Origin: RPQK01 sp041946865
GTDB taxonomy: Bacteria > Acidobacteriota > UBA6911 > RPQK01
DNA: 10,849 nt
NCBI GenBank assembly: GCA_041946865.1
Contig: JBHGBF010000196.1
Span: 1-10,849 of the forward strand
Direction: 5' to 3'
The position numbers and the translations under genes were made by a program. Every line of letters starts with the position of its first letter. Position 1 is the first letter of the stretch. Below, piece by piece: positions 1 through 6,572 of the stretch. A model generated the notes under the pieces. It was given only the letters and a program-made list of their open reading frames with translations. It was not told the DNA's origin and searched no databases.

Positions 1-25
1 CATGATGAACTCCAAAAGCGCCTGC

Positions 26-55
26 CGCTTCGCTCGCAGAAAACTGAGCGGTTAC
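26..55 (+). repeat. Terminal fragment of a dispersed repeat family
   Basis: This 30-bp stretch ends in GAAAACTGAGCGGTTAC. It matches 10735-10764 at 27 of 30 positions in the same orientation. Its reverse complement starts GTAACCGCTCAGTTTTCT, which nearly matches the left terminus of the 309-bp element at 8901. It is therefore probably the right end of a related element whose body lies outside the window. The flanking 8 bp would be 56-63. No left end is visible, so this could be a solo end. Confidence 0.6.
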
Positions 56-121
56 GAGGCAAGCCATTTTGTACCCTGAACCTCGGCCGCTGATCCGTTA
101 AAATGGTTTCGGGAGGCTCCC

Positions 122-1462
122 ATGAAATTCATTGATCGGCGGCATTTCCTTGGCGCGACCACTATTGCAGCTGCTTCCACCGCGCTCGCTCAAAGGCGAA
201 CAAGACCCAGACAGCCCGCTCCCCAGGCGGCACCGATCCGACCTGCGGCTAGCAACCCCAACCGAAGACTCGGCCTTGGACTCATCGGGTGCGGTTGGTG
301 GGGCATGCAGGATTTGAAGGCAGCCCTGCAATTGGGAGGAGTGGATGTGCTGTCCCTGTGTGATGTGGATTCCGAGCACCTTCAGGCGGCGGCGGCCGAA
401 GTTCAGAAGCTTCAAGGCCATCCAGCGAAGACCTTCAAAGACTACCGCGAGCTTCTCCAGACTCCCGGCTTGGAGGCGGTCATTATCGCCACCCCGCCGC
501 ACTGGCATGCGCTTCCTTTTCTGGCGGCGTGCGAGAAAGGAATCGACATTTACTGTGAAAAGCCCCTGGCGTACGACGTCCGCGAGGGCCGGGCGATGGT
601 AAACGCGGCCATGCAGGCCAAACGCGTGGTACAGATCGGTTTTCAGCGGCGCAACAGCCTGGCGACCACCCAGGCGGCGGAATACATCAAGGGGGGTTAT
701 GCCGGCCGGATCATTCAGGCGCACGCCGAGATCAACTACACGGCCCAGCCCAGAGACACCACGATTCAGAGCCCGCCGCCCTCGCTCGACTGGGATCTGT
801 GGTGCGGTCCGGCGCCCCTGCAGCCGTACAATCCAAACATCGGCCACATTGCCTGGCGGCTGGAGGCCGCTTACGGTAACGGCCACCTGGTAGACTGGGG
901 AATCCACTGGATTGACGCGATCAGGACGATCCTGGGAGCGACCGTGCCGGAGTCCGTTCAGGCGATGGGAGGCCTTTTCTCGCTGAAAGGCAAAATCACC
1001 ACCCCGGATGCCCTCATGGCCCAGTTCGATCTTGCGCAGTGTCCCGTCACTTGGAGCCATCGCATCTGGGGCACCGGCGAGTATACGACGGACCTCAATA
1101 ACTGCGCTGTTTTTTACGGAGAGAAAGAGACAGTCTACATCGCTGAAGAGCGCTGGGCCGTCATACCGAAAGGCAAAAACGCTTCCAGAAAAGTGGTTGA
1201 GGCCCCGGCGGGCAAAATGAGCGTCATGCACATGGCCAACTTCCTCGAAGCCGTCCGGACCCGGCAAAAGCCTACCTGCGACGTGCTCGACGGCTATTAC
1301 TCCACGACTGCCGTTCAACTGGCGATGATCGCCTACCGGGCGGGAACAAAAGTCAGGTGGAACAGCCAGAAGGAACAGATTGTGGACAATCCGTCCGCCT
1401 CTGCCTTGCTGAAGCGGCCTTACCGCCCGCCTTACAAGCACCCGGGTGACAGCTTCTCGTAG
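122..1462 (+). CDS. Tat-exported Gfo/Idh/MocA family oxidoreductase
   Basis: Predicted NAD(P)-dependent oxidoreductase of the glucose-fructose oxidoreductase / inositol dehydrogenase family, 446 aa. The N-terminus MKFIDRRHFLGATT has a twin-arginine motif (RRHFLG, residues 6-11) followed by an Ala-rich hydrophobic stretch ending ALA. This implies folded export with bound cofactor, as known for glucose-fructose oxidoreductase. A proline-rich linker (about 25-48) leads to a Rossmann domain with GCGWWG at 56-61, an acidic residue ending strand 2 (D81), TPPHWHA at 124-130 and the family signature EKP at 146-148. The second domain carries DWGIHWID at 258-265, with His262 in the usual catalytic position. 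The ATG is preceded by a strong GGGAGG site at 111-116; a TAAAAT box at 99-104 could be a -10 element, but no good -35 is visible. The substrate cannot be told from sequence. It stands alone on the plus strand, convergent with the sigma operon. Confidence 0.93.
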   Translation: MKFIDRRHFLGATTIAAASTALAQRRTRPRQPAPQAAPIRPAASNPNRRLGLGLIGCGWWGMQDLKAALQLGGVDVLSLCDVDSEHLQAAAAEVQKLQGHPAKTFKDYRELLQTPGLEAVIIATPPHWHALPFLAACEKGIDIYCEKPLAYDVREGRAMVNAAMQAKRVVQIGFQRRNSLATTQAAEYIKGGYAGRIIQAHAEINYTAQPRDTTIQSPPPSLDWDLWCGPAPLQPYNPNIGHIAWRLEAAYGNGHLVDWGIHWIDAIRTILGATVPESVQAMGGLFSLKGKITTPDALMAQFDLAQCPVTWSHRIWGTGEYTTDLNNCAVFYGEKETVYIAEERWAVIPKGKNASRKVVEAPAGKMSVMHMANFLEAVRTRQKPTCDVLDGYYSTTAVQLAMIAYRAGTKVRWNSQKEQIVDNPSASALLKRPYRPPYKHPGDSFS

Positions 1463-1618
1463 GAAGACACTCAAAACAAAGCCGCCAAGGGCTTTTGTTC
1501 GTGGAGCGACCCGGGCCCTGCCTCTGAAGCGCGTGGCGATGGGCATTTCAGAGGCAAAGGCCGGGTCGCTCCGCAGAATGGCGCTGAGCTCGCGGCTCTG
1601 CCAGGAATGTCTTCCTAC
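1459..1618. repeat. Palindromic intergenic element between convergent genes
   Basis: The 160-bp block is bounded by a perfect 11-bp inverted repeat, GTAGGAAGACA at 1459-1469 and its complement at 1608-1618. Inside, 1501-1528 pairs with 1547-1574 (24 of 28 positions) around an 18-nt loop. The outer repeats contain the stop codons of both neighbours, TAG at 1460-1462 on the plus strand and TAG at 1617-1615 on the minus strand. It may be a small mobile or REP-like element, or an elaborate bidirectional terminator. Flanks show only a short TTCT similarity, so insertion is not proven. Confidence 0.55.
1475..1499 (+). terminator. Probable intrinsic terminator of the first oxidoreductase gene
   Basis: Thirteen bases after the stop codon, AACAAAGCC (1475-1483) pairs with GGCTTTTGTT (1490-1499) with one bulged base and a 6-nt loop. 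The right arm includes a TTTT run, so the shape is that of an A/T-flanked GC hairpin and could act in both directions. The U tract is short and partly inside the stem, so efficiency is uncertain. Confidence 0.45.
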
Positions 1619-2745
1619 TTCTTCCGGATGAAGATGTTCCCGTTAGTGGTTCTCATCTTGATCAGCGGTCCGCCGCCGTTGATGTCGTAGATTCCTCGAA
1701 TCTCCCTGGCCTGATCATCCATGACGTGGTCGGTAGCCTTGAAATCAGACACGATCTGGTATTCGTCACGGTTGGTCGACCAGCGCCCGTGGATCTCAAT
1801 GACGGCCTCAACCCGCGCTCGGGCGCCGGCCGGGAGGAAGAGCTCCAGCTCGCCGCCGGCTGTCGTAAGCGAACTGTTCGCTTTTCCATCCGGATTCAGC
1901 TCGGCGCGGATGTCACCACCGGCTGTGGCCGCCTCAATCGACCCCGAAATCGCACTCAGCTGGACGTCGCCACCAGCCGTACGGGCCTTCACATCGCCGG
2001 TTGCGCCCTGGCAAACGATGTCGCCTCCGGCTGTGGACAGATTGGCGGTGCCTGCCACCTTACCGACATGCACGTCCCCGCCCGAAGTGGAGGCCTCGGC
2101 GTCGCCGTTAATGTTGTTGATGCGGATATCGCCGCCCGAGGTGGAGGCCCTGAGCGATTTCCCGACGTTTCCGACGACAATGTCCCCGCCGGACGTTCCG
2201 ACCTCAACGCGACCCTCCGAAGAGTCGAGATGAATGTCGCCGCCCGCCGTCTTCAGGACCACATCGCCACCCACTTTTCCGGCGACTATGTCGCCGCCGG
2301 CAGTCGACAGGTCGGTAGTGCCGTCGACATCACCTACTTTCACATCCCCGCCGGCCGTCTTCCCCACGATTTTGCCTGTCAGATTGCCGGTGAGGGTAAT
2401 ATCTCCGCCGGCCGTCTTGAGATCTAAGTCGAAGTGATCGGGAATGCCGATGTTGAAACGCACATCGTGCGAATGACCGTTGTGGGGCCGAAATTCAACC
2501 CGCACGGTGTTCCCGGTCTGTGTCATGCTCAGGGACGACAAATCCTGCTGGCTGATGCCGAGCGCCTCGACCGTAACCTGTCCGGCGGACGAAGTCTTCA
2601 GATTGACGTCGCCCACAACCGCGACCACCAGTGATCCGCCAGCTCCAACGTCAAAATTCTTCGATGTCTGCGCATAAGCCGGACTGACGGACAGTGCGAC
2701 AAGGATAATTGCAGCTGCCAGAAAGAGCCATGGATTCTTGTTCAT
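1615..2745 (-). CDS. Secreted DUF4097 family beta-strand-repeat protein
   Basis: A 376-aa exported protein of the DUF4097 (putative adhesin-like, beta-repeat) family; its biochemical role is unknown. It starts with a Sec signal peptide (hydrophobic core about 6-21, cleavage likely after AYA at 23-25). After an N-terminal beta region, residues 111-300 hold eleven copies of T(A/S)GG(D/E) with an almost invariant 18-residue spacing. A C-terminal domain (about 301-376) has no transmembrane anchor. The ATG overlaps the anti-sigma stop codon as ATGA (2745-2742), and an AGGAGG site lies 10 nt upstream, so translation is probably coupled. As third gene of an ECF sigma operon it is probably either a regulon output or an envelope component sensed by the anti-sigma protein (inference). 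The stop codon lies in the right end of the palindromic block at 1459-1618. Confidence 0.9.
   Translation of the reverse strand: MNKNPWLFLAAAIILVALSVSPAYAQTSKNFDVGAGGSLVVAVVGDVNLKTSSAGQVTVEALGISQQDLSSLSMTQTGNTVRVEFRPHNGHSHDVRFNIGIPDHFDLDLKTAGGDITLTGNLTGKIVGKTAGGDVKVGDVDGTTDLSTAGGDIVAGKVGGDVVLKTAGGDIHLDSSEGRVEVGTSGGDIVVGNVGKSLRASTSGGDIRINNINGDAEASTSGGDVHVGKVAGTANLSTAGGDIVCQGATGDVKARTAGGDVQLSAISGSIEAATAGGDIRAELNPDGKANSSLTTAGGELELFLPAGARARVEAVIEIHGRWSTNRDEYQIVSDFKATDHVMDDQAREIRGIYDINGGGPLIKMRTTNGNIFIRKK
1846..2415 (-). repeat. 54-bp periodic coding repeat in the DUF4097 gene
   Basis: Eleven T(A/S)GG(D/E) motifs begin at protein residues 111, 130, 148, 166, 184, 202, 220, 238, 256, 274 and 295. 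Spacing is exactly 18 residues except the first (19) and last (21). The motif is also visible in DNA as a recurrent CCGCC-rich core on the plus strand. Regular spacing suggests one solenoid turn per repeat. The intervening residues differ between copies, so this is an old, selected protein repeat and not a recent DNA expansion. Confidence 0.85.
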
Positions 2746-3683
2746 TGTTGTCTCGCCTCCTGAAGGACGGCTCGCGAACGGTAGCGGATGTACTCGTTGC
2801 CGTCTGTATGCATCTTCTCCTCTAAAACCCTCAGCACTTCCGGATCGCGGTAACGCTCGGTCCTGATCGCATCAATCGCAGCTATCCGCATGGCTGGATT
2901 CGAATCGTTGTTCAGGACGAACAGCAATGCATCCCGAATCTCGTTGTCGAACGGGAAGTTCTGCAGAGCAGCCAGTGCCTGTTTGCGAACTCCATTGTTT
3001 TCGTCCATCTTCAGGGCGGTGATCAGCGCCTTTTTGACATCGACATCCGGCTGCTTCAATTGATCTGTATTGAGAACGCTCACAGCCCGCAGTCTGATTC
3101 CGGGGTTCTGAGCGTCGACGAGAGCCTCACTTAACACGTCCTGAATTGCAGGATCATTGACATCCCCTCTCATATGCACGGGGGTGGTGGCTTCATAGGT
3201 GAACTCGATGTTCCCGTCGGAGGCATCCGCATCGATGAAGCGGATGTTGCCAATCGAGATGCTCCCCGGCAATGCCGGCGGGATGCCGGCAACAGGTCTG
3301 CTTATAAGGGAACCTTCGCCGTCAGGCGGCTGGCGGTAGACGAAGCGCCCGGCCGCCAAACCGACAGCCAGACACACGAACCCCGCGAGAGCAGTGCGTA
3401 AGCGGGGGACCAGCCAGGACCAGTTCCAATTGCCGAGCCAGCCCTGTCGTTCCTCTTGCGGTTCCCGCAAGCCGATGCGCAGTTCTCGTCGAGCCTGTCC
3501 AAGCAGCATCTCACTGGGCTCGCGCGCTGATCCCGCGGCCTGCTGGATCTCCTTGATCTCGGCCAGGTGTTCGCGGCATTCGGTGCAGACCGCCAGATGT
3601 TGATTAAGAAGGTACTTCTGATCCTCGTCCAGCTCGTCATAAGCCAGGAGCGGGATCCATTCCTTGAATTTCTGGTGTCGCAT
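2742..3683 (-). CDS. Membrane anti-sigma factor: zinc-finger (zf-HC2) plus HEAT repeats
   Basis: Predicted inner-membrane anti-sigma factor for the ECF sigma encoded just upstream. I place the start at 3683, where GGAG lies 6 nt upstream; an alternative ATG at 3695 directly follows the sigma stop codon (TAGATG) and would add MEQA. Counting from 3695: the ZAS-type motif Hx3Cx2C is H33-C37-C40, with H7 as possible fourth ligand; one transmembrane helix spans about 101-120; residues about 178-317 form three to four HEAT-like helical repeats, with phrases such as NPGIRLRAV and NPAMRIAAI. The zinc-finger end should hold the sigma factor in the cytoplasm while the HEAT domain faces the periplasm. 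The HEAT domain in place of a short sensor tail suggests a protein-protein or peptide-binding input (inference). Stop overlaps the next start by 4 nt. Confidence 0.88.
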   Translation of the reverse strand: MRHQKFKEWIPLLAYDELDEDQKYLLNQHLAVCTECREHLAEIKEIQQAAGSAREPSEMLLGQARRELRIGLREPQEERQGWLGNWNWSWLVPRLRTALAGFVCLAVGLAAGRFVYRQPPDGEGSLISRPVAGIPPALPGSISIGNIRFIDADASDGNIEFTYEATTPVHMRGDVNDPAIQDVLSEALVDAQNPGIRLRAVSVLNTDQLKQPDVDVKKALITALKMDENNGVRKQALAALQNFPFDNEIRDALLFVLNNDSNPAMRIAAIDAIRTERYRDPEVLRVLEEKMHTDGNEYIRYRSRAVLQEARQQ

Positions 3684-3695
3684 AGCTTGCTCCAT

Positions 3696-4265
3696 CTACT
3701 GAAAAACCGGCCGCAACTGTCGGCGCAGACGTTCCGTCGCCGTGAACAGGTACTTCTTCACGGTACCCTCGGCACAGTTCATCAGGGCCGCTATCTCTCT
3801 GAGCTTGTAGCCCTCGTAGTGCCGGAGCGTGAACACCAGGCGCTGCTGCGGCGAGAGCACCTCAAGCGCTGCCCGCACATGCCTGGAGATTTCGGAGCTG
3901 AGCGCCTGCTGATCAGAGGGCAGGTCGTTCGAAACGGCATCGATGCTTCGGGTCCCGCCTTGCTCGTCCTCGAGATCGAGCGACTCGAGCTCTCGACTTT
4001 GAGAGCGGCTCCTGGAACTCAGACACACATTCACGACAATCCGATAAAGCCAGGTCGAAAACCGGCTCTCGAAGCGAAAGCCCGGAAGAGCGCGGAAGAC
4101 GCGGATGAAGACCTCCTGGTAAACGTCCTTGGCGTCTTCTTCATCGTTGGTGTAGGAGACAGCCAGCTTGAGGACTTTCCTGTCGTATCGATAAACCAGC
4201 TTCTCAAAGGCTGCTCCATCACCTCTCTGGGCTTCCAAAATCAGCTCCCTTTCGTCCAGGTCCAT
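3696..4265 (-). CDS. ECF-type RNA polymerase sigma factor
   Basis: A 189-aa extracytoplasmic-function sigma-70 factor that would direct RNA polymerase to its own regulon. Region 2 is plain: LVYRYDRKVLKLAVSY, then DAKDVYQEVFIRVFRALPGF, then the STWLYRIVVNVCL segment. A Ser/Arg/Glu-rich linker leads to region 4, with LSPQQRLVFTLRHYEGYKLREI condensed around the helix-turn-helix REIAALMNCAEGTVKKYL. I choose ATG at 4265 (MDLDEREL) because the family usually begins close to this point; a GTG at 4325 would add 20 residues but has no visible ribosome site and lies by the repeat region. The stop codon abuts the anti-sigma reading frame, so sigma, anti-sigma and DUF4097 form one operon, commonly autoregulated. 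I cannot identify its promoter with confidence; it should lie between 4266 and the upstream repeat. Confidence 0.93.
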   Translation of the reverse strand: MDLDERELILEAQRGDGAAFEKLVYRYDRKVLKLAVSYTNDEEDAKDVYQEVFIRVFRALPGFRFESRFSTWLYRIVVNVCLSSRSRSQSRELESLDLEDEQGGTRSIDAVSNDLPSDQQALSSEISRHVRAALEVLSPQQRLVFTLRHYEGYKLREIAALMNCAEGTVKKYLFTATERLRRQLRPVFQ

Positions 4266-4345
4266 CGCTTGTCGCTCTCTGAACACCCGGTTAGACTCGG
4301 GCGGGTTTGAAAAGGTTGTGGACACCCGCGGATAAGCGCCGATGT

Positions 4346-4603
4346 CACGCAGATTTCCGCAGAAAGAAAGCGAGTCTTTATCAGCGCCAATTCGCGTCAG
4401 ATCCGTGTAGATCCGCGTCCGATCCGCGTAGATCCACGGCCACAGAAAAAAAGGTCTCTTATTAGCGCGAATTCGCGTTAAATCCGCGGCAATCCGCGTA
4501 GATCCGCGTCAGATCGGCGTAGATCCGCGTCAAATCCGCGTAGATCCGCGGCAATCCGCGCCGATCCGCGTCAGATCGGCGTAGATCCGCGGCAGATCCG
4601 CGG
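4346..4603. repeat. GATC-rich intergenic repeat with 10-11 bp period
   Basis: This gene-free stretch consists of degenerate units of the type agATCCGCGt. ATC cores occur at 4401, 4411, 4422, 4432, then 4482, 4492, 4502, 4513, 4523, 4534, 4544, 4554, 4564, 4575, 4585 and 4596, so spacing is always 10 or 11 bp within each block. There are about a dozen GATC sites in 200 bp. The two blocks are each introduced by a similar AGAAA-rich leader (4358-4405 and 4441-4486), so a larger unit was duplicated. CCGCGG palindromes at the right edge could form a hairpin just after the GHMP kinase stop codon. It separates the galU-kinase pair from the sigma operon. Confidence 0.85.
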
Positions 4604-5602
4604 CTAGATTACGCGCGGTCTGAAAACCTGGCAATTGAGCTTCTGGAATTCTTCGCGCAGGCGGGCAAAAGTCTGTGCGCTTTCGCAGATCCCGACAATC
4701 GAGCCGCCTGAGCCAGCGTATGTGGCGCAGACGCCCAGGTTGCGCGCCAGGCGGACCATCTCGACATTGCGGGGATCCAACTTGCAGATCGAGGCGCGGA
4801 TGTCGAAATTCCGGTCCATAAGCTTGCCCAGCCTGGTGTAGTCCCGCTTCAGCAGACACTCCTTGCCTTCGGTTACCAGCCCGGCCAACTCCTGCATGGC
4901 GTTAACGACCGCCGGCTCGCCGCGCTGCCAGCGAGCGCGCAGATCACTGTGAAAGATCCCGGAGATCTCGCTCAGATCCATCCGGCAGGCAAGATAGAGC
5001 GGGGGAAGCAGCTCAACGTCCAGATTCTCGTACCGGCCATAGCCTTTCTCTTCGATCATCTGCCGGTCGAAGTCCATGTAGACCAGGCCCTCGTAGACCT
5101 GGCAGACCCGATCCTGAAGCCCCGCGTCAATCCCGATTTCCTGCTTTTCCACATTGAGGATCAGGGTCGGAAGGATCTCTTTCTGAATGGTGATGCCGTA
5201 AAACTCCATGAGGCCGCGAAAGACCGCGGTGATGATCGCGCTCGAGCCCGCGAGGCCAACCTGTCGCGGGATGTTCGTATCGTAGCGTAAGGAGAAAGTC
5301 TGGTTGCCGAGATCCAGTCCGTGGCTTTGACAGTATTCCACAAACCGCTTGATGGAAGCCTTGATCAGGCGCAGGCCCCCATACAAGCCGTTCAGCTTCA
5401 CATCCTCGACCAGATCCTCGACCCGGTCGAAATGGCAGCGATCCTGCTGGCTCAGAAGAATTTCGACTTCAGGCCATTCATAGACGATCACCTCGGCCCG
5501 GAAGTTCTTCACGCTGACCGAGATCGTCTTTCCGTAGTAGCCGTCGGACGGGTTGCCCAGCAACCCGGCTCTTGCAAAAGCAGAAGCCTTAACGATCCTC
5601 AC
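4604..5602 (-). CDS. GHMP kinase, probably glucuronokinase-like
   Basis: A 332-aa small-molecule kinase of the GHMP superfamily. The start is GTG at 5602, inside the end of galU, overlapping it by 14 nt, with AGGAAA 7 nt upstream; an ATG at 5719 would lie deep in galU and encode residues without family resemblance. From GTG: the substrate-binding N-terminus ARAGLLGNPSDGYYGK (10-25), the ATP-loop motif PRQVGLAGSSA (112-122) and the C-terminal GHMP motif GSGGSIVG (about 297-304). The phrase DTNIPRQ.GL.GSSAI strongly recalls plant glucuronokinase, which converts glucuronate to its 1-phosphate. Together with the coupled uridylyltransferase gene this suggests sugar-1-phosphate formation followed by UDP-sugar synthesis. 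Galactokinase, arabinokinase or heptose kinase specificity cannot be excluded. The stop codon adjoins the repeat region. Confidence 0.85.
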   Translation of the reverse strand: MRIVKASAFARAGLLGNPSDGYYGKTISVSVKNFRAEVIVYEWPEVEILLSQQDRCHFDRVEDLVEDVKLNGLYGGLRLIKASIKRFVEYCQSHGLDLGNQTFSLRYDTNIPRQVGLAGSSAIITAVFRGLMEFYGITIQKEILPTLILNVEKQEIGIDAGLQDRVCQVYEGLVYMDFDRQMIEEKGYGRYENLDVELLPPLYLACRMDLSEISGIFHSDLRARWQRGEPAVVNAMQELAGLVTEGKECLLKRDYTRLGKLMDRNFDIRASICKLDPRNVEMVRLARNLGVCATYAGSGGSIVGICESAQTFARLREEFQKLNCQVFRPRVI

Positions 5603-6485
5603 TGAGACATTTCCTGACGTGTTCTCGCAGACGCGGACCGAGCTGGCGGTCGCCGAGCGCGAAGTCAATAAACGCTTCGAAATAGCTTTGGAAGTTACCG
5701 ATGTCGTACCGGTGTTCACCCGGCGGGAGACAGACCCCGATCACTTTTTCTCCTTTTTGGAGAAGCAGGCGAATAGCGTCGGTCAACTGGATCTCCCGGT
5801 TCTTCCCCGGCAGCGTGGCGCAGATAGCCTGGTAAATTCCCGGAGCGAAAACATACCGGGCGGCAATTGCCAGGTTGCTCGGCGATTCCTCCCGACTCGG
5901 CTTTTCGATCAGATCGAGGATCGTGAAGACCGTGCCCTGGGCGGCCGGCTTCACGATTCCGTACTGAGACACGTTTTCCTCGGGCACCTCCTCCACCGCG
6001 ATGACACACGCCGGCCTTTCTTCCTGGAAAGTGCGGATCATCGCCCGGACGACCTGGGAGGAGGCGTTCAGACCGAGTATGCTGTCCCCCAGGGCCACCA
6101 CAAACGGACGATCCTGGGTGAAATGTTGGGCGCACAGGACGGCATCGCCCAGACCTTTCTGTCGCCGCTGGCGCGAATAGAAAAACTCGAGCCTCATCCG
6201 CTCGTACTCGAGCTCGGGCAGCAGCTCTTCCTTGCCGCCTTCACGCAAGCGCCGGGTCAGCTCCGAGTCGAAATCGAAATGATCCTCAATCGAGCTCTTG
6301 TTGCGTCCGGTCACAAACAGGATCTGTTTGATCCCGTTGGCCTCGAGCTCTTCAACGACATATTGCACGACCGGTTTTTTGCCGACCGGCAACATCTCTT
6401 TCGGCTGGGATTTGGTGGCTGGAAGCAGGCGAGTGCCCAACCCGGCAACCGGGATAACCGCAATCTGGATCTCCGGAGGATTCAT
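5589..6485 (-). CDS. galU: UTP--glucose-1-phosphate uridylyltransferase
   Basis: A 298-aa cytoplasmic enzyme that makes UDP-glucose from UTP and glucose-1-phosphate, of full family length. The nucleotide-binding signature GLGTRLLPATK is at 15-25, followed by PKEMLPVGKKPVVQYVVEE (28-46). ALGDSILG and EKPSREESPSNLAIAARYVF match the sugar- and metal-binding parts of GalU. ATG at 6485 leads straight into the family N-terminus; only a weak ribosome site is visible. The last codons overlap the GTG start of the GHMP kinase, so the two proteins are probably made in step. With that partner the real substrate could be glucuronate-1-phosphate, giving UDP-glucuronate (inference); sequence motifs alone say glucose-1-phosphate. 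Confidence 0.95.
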   Translation of the reverse strand: MNPPEIQIAVIPVAGLGTRLLPATKSQPKEMLPVGKKPVVQYVVEELEANGIKQILFVTGRNKSSIEDHFDFDSELTRRLREGGKEELLPELEYERMRLEFFYSRQRRQKGLGDAVLCAQHFTQDRPFVVALGDSILGLNASSQVVRAMIRTFQEERPACVIAVEEVPEENVSQYGIVKPAAQGTVFTILDLIEKPSREESPSNLAIAARYVFAPGIYQAICATLPGKNREIQLTDAIRLLLQKGEKVIGVCLPPGEHRYDIGNFQSYFEAFIDFALGDRQLGPRLREHVRKCLSEDR

Positions 6486-6511
6486 GTGCTGACTCAGCGT
6501 TTCTCTTAGCC

Positions 6512-6543
6512 GGACCTGGCCCCTGCAGCGGGGCCAGACGTCC
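6512..6543 (-). terminator. Hairpin downstream of the second oxidoreductase gene
   Basis: A perfect 8-bp stem CTGGCCCC/GGGGCCAG (6516-6523 and 6530-6537) with a 6-nt loop is extended by GGAC/GTCC across a 2-nt bulge. It lies 30 bp past the stop codon at 6573 and before galU. No U run follows on the minus strand, so it may pause or protect RNA and not terminate alone. Confidence 0.45.
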
Positions 6544-6572
6544 GTACGACCGTAATCGAAAGAATCAGCCGG

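Noticed and set aside
98..1546. 482-codon open frame on the minus strand opposite the first oxidoreductase
   Set aside because: The plus-strand protein has a Tat signal, Rossmann motif, EKP and a ribosome site. The antisense translation is Arg/Gly/Val-rich with no recognisable motif, as expected of codon bias in GC-rich DNA.
1726..2427. 233-codon plus-strand frame opposite the DUF4097 gene
   Set aside because: It exists only because the 54-bp coding repeat lacks stops in this frame too; the minus-strand protein has a signal peptide and regular family repeats.
4391..4603. CRISPR array
   Set aside because: Units are only 10-11 bp, degenerate and continuous, with no unique spacers and no cas genes nearby.
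4530..4859. 109-codon minus-strand frame running from the kinase into the repeat
   Set aside because: Its C-terminus is just the translated ATCCGCG repeat and its N-terminus is out of frame with the GHMP kinase motifs.
5603..5719. Upstream ATG extension of the GHMP kinase
   Set aside because: The extra 39 residues overlap galU coding sequence, are Ser/Thr-rich and unlike the family; GTG at 5602 has a ribosome site and gives the normal length.
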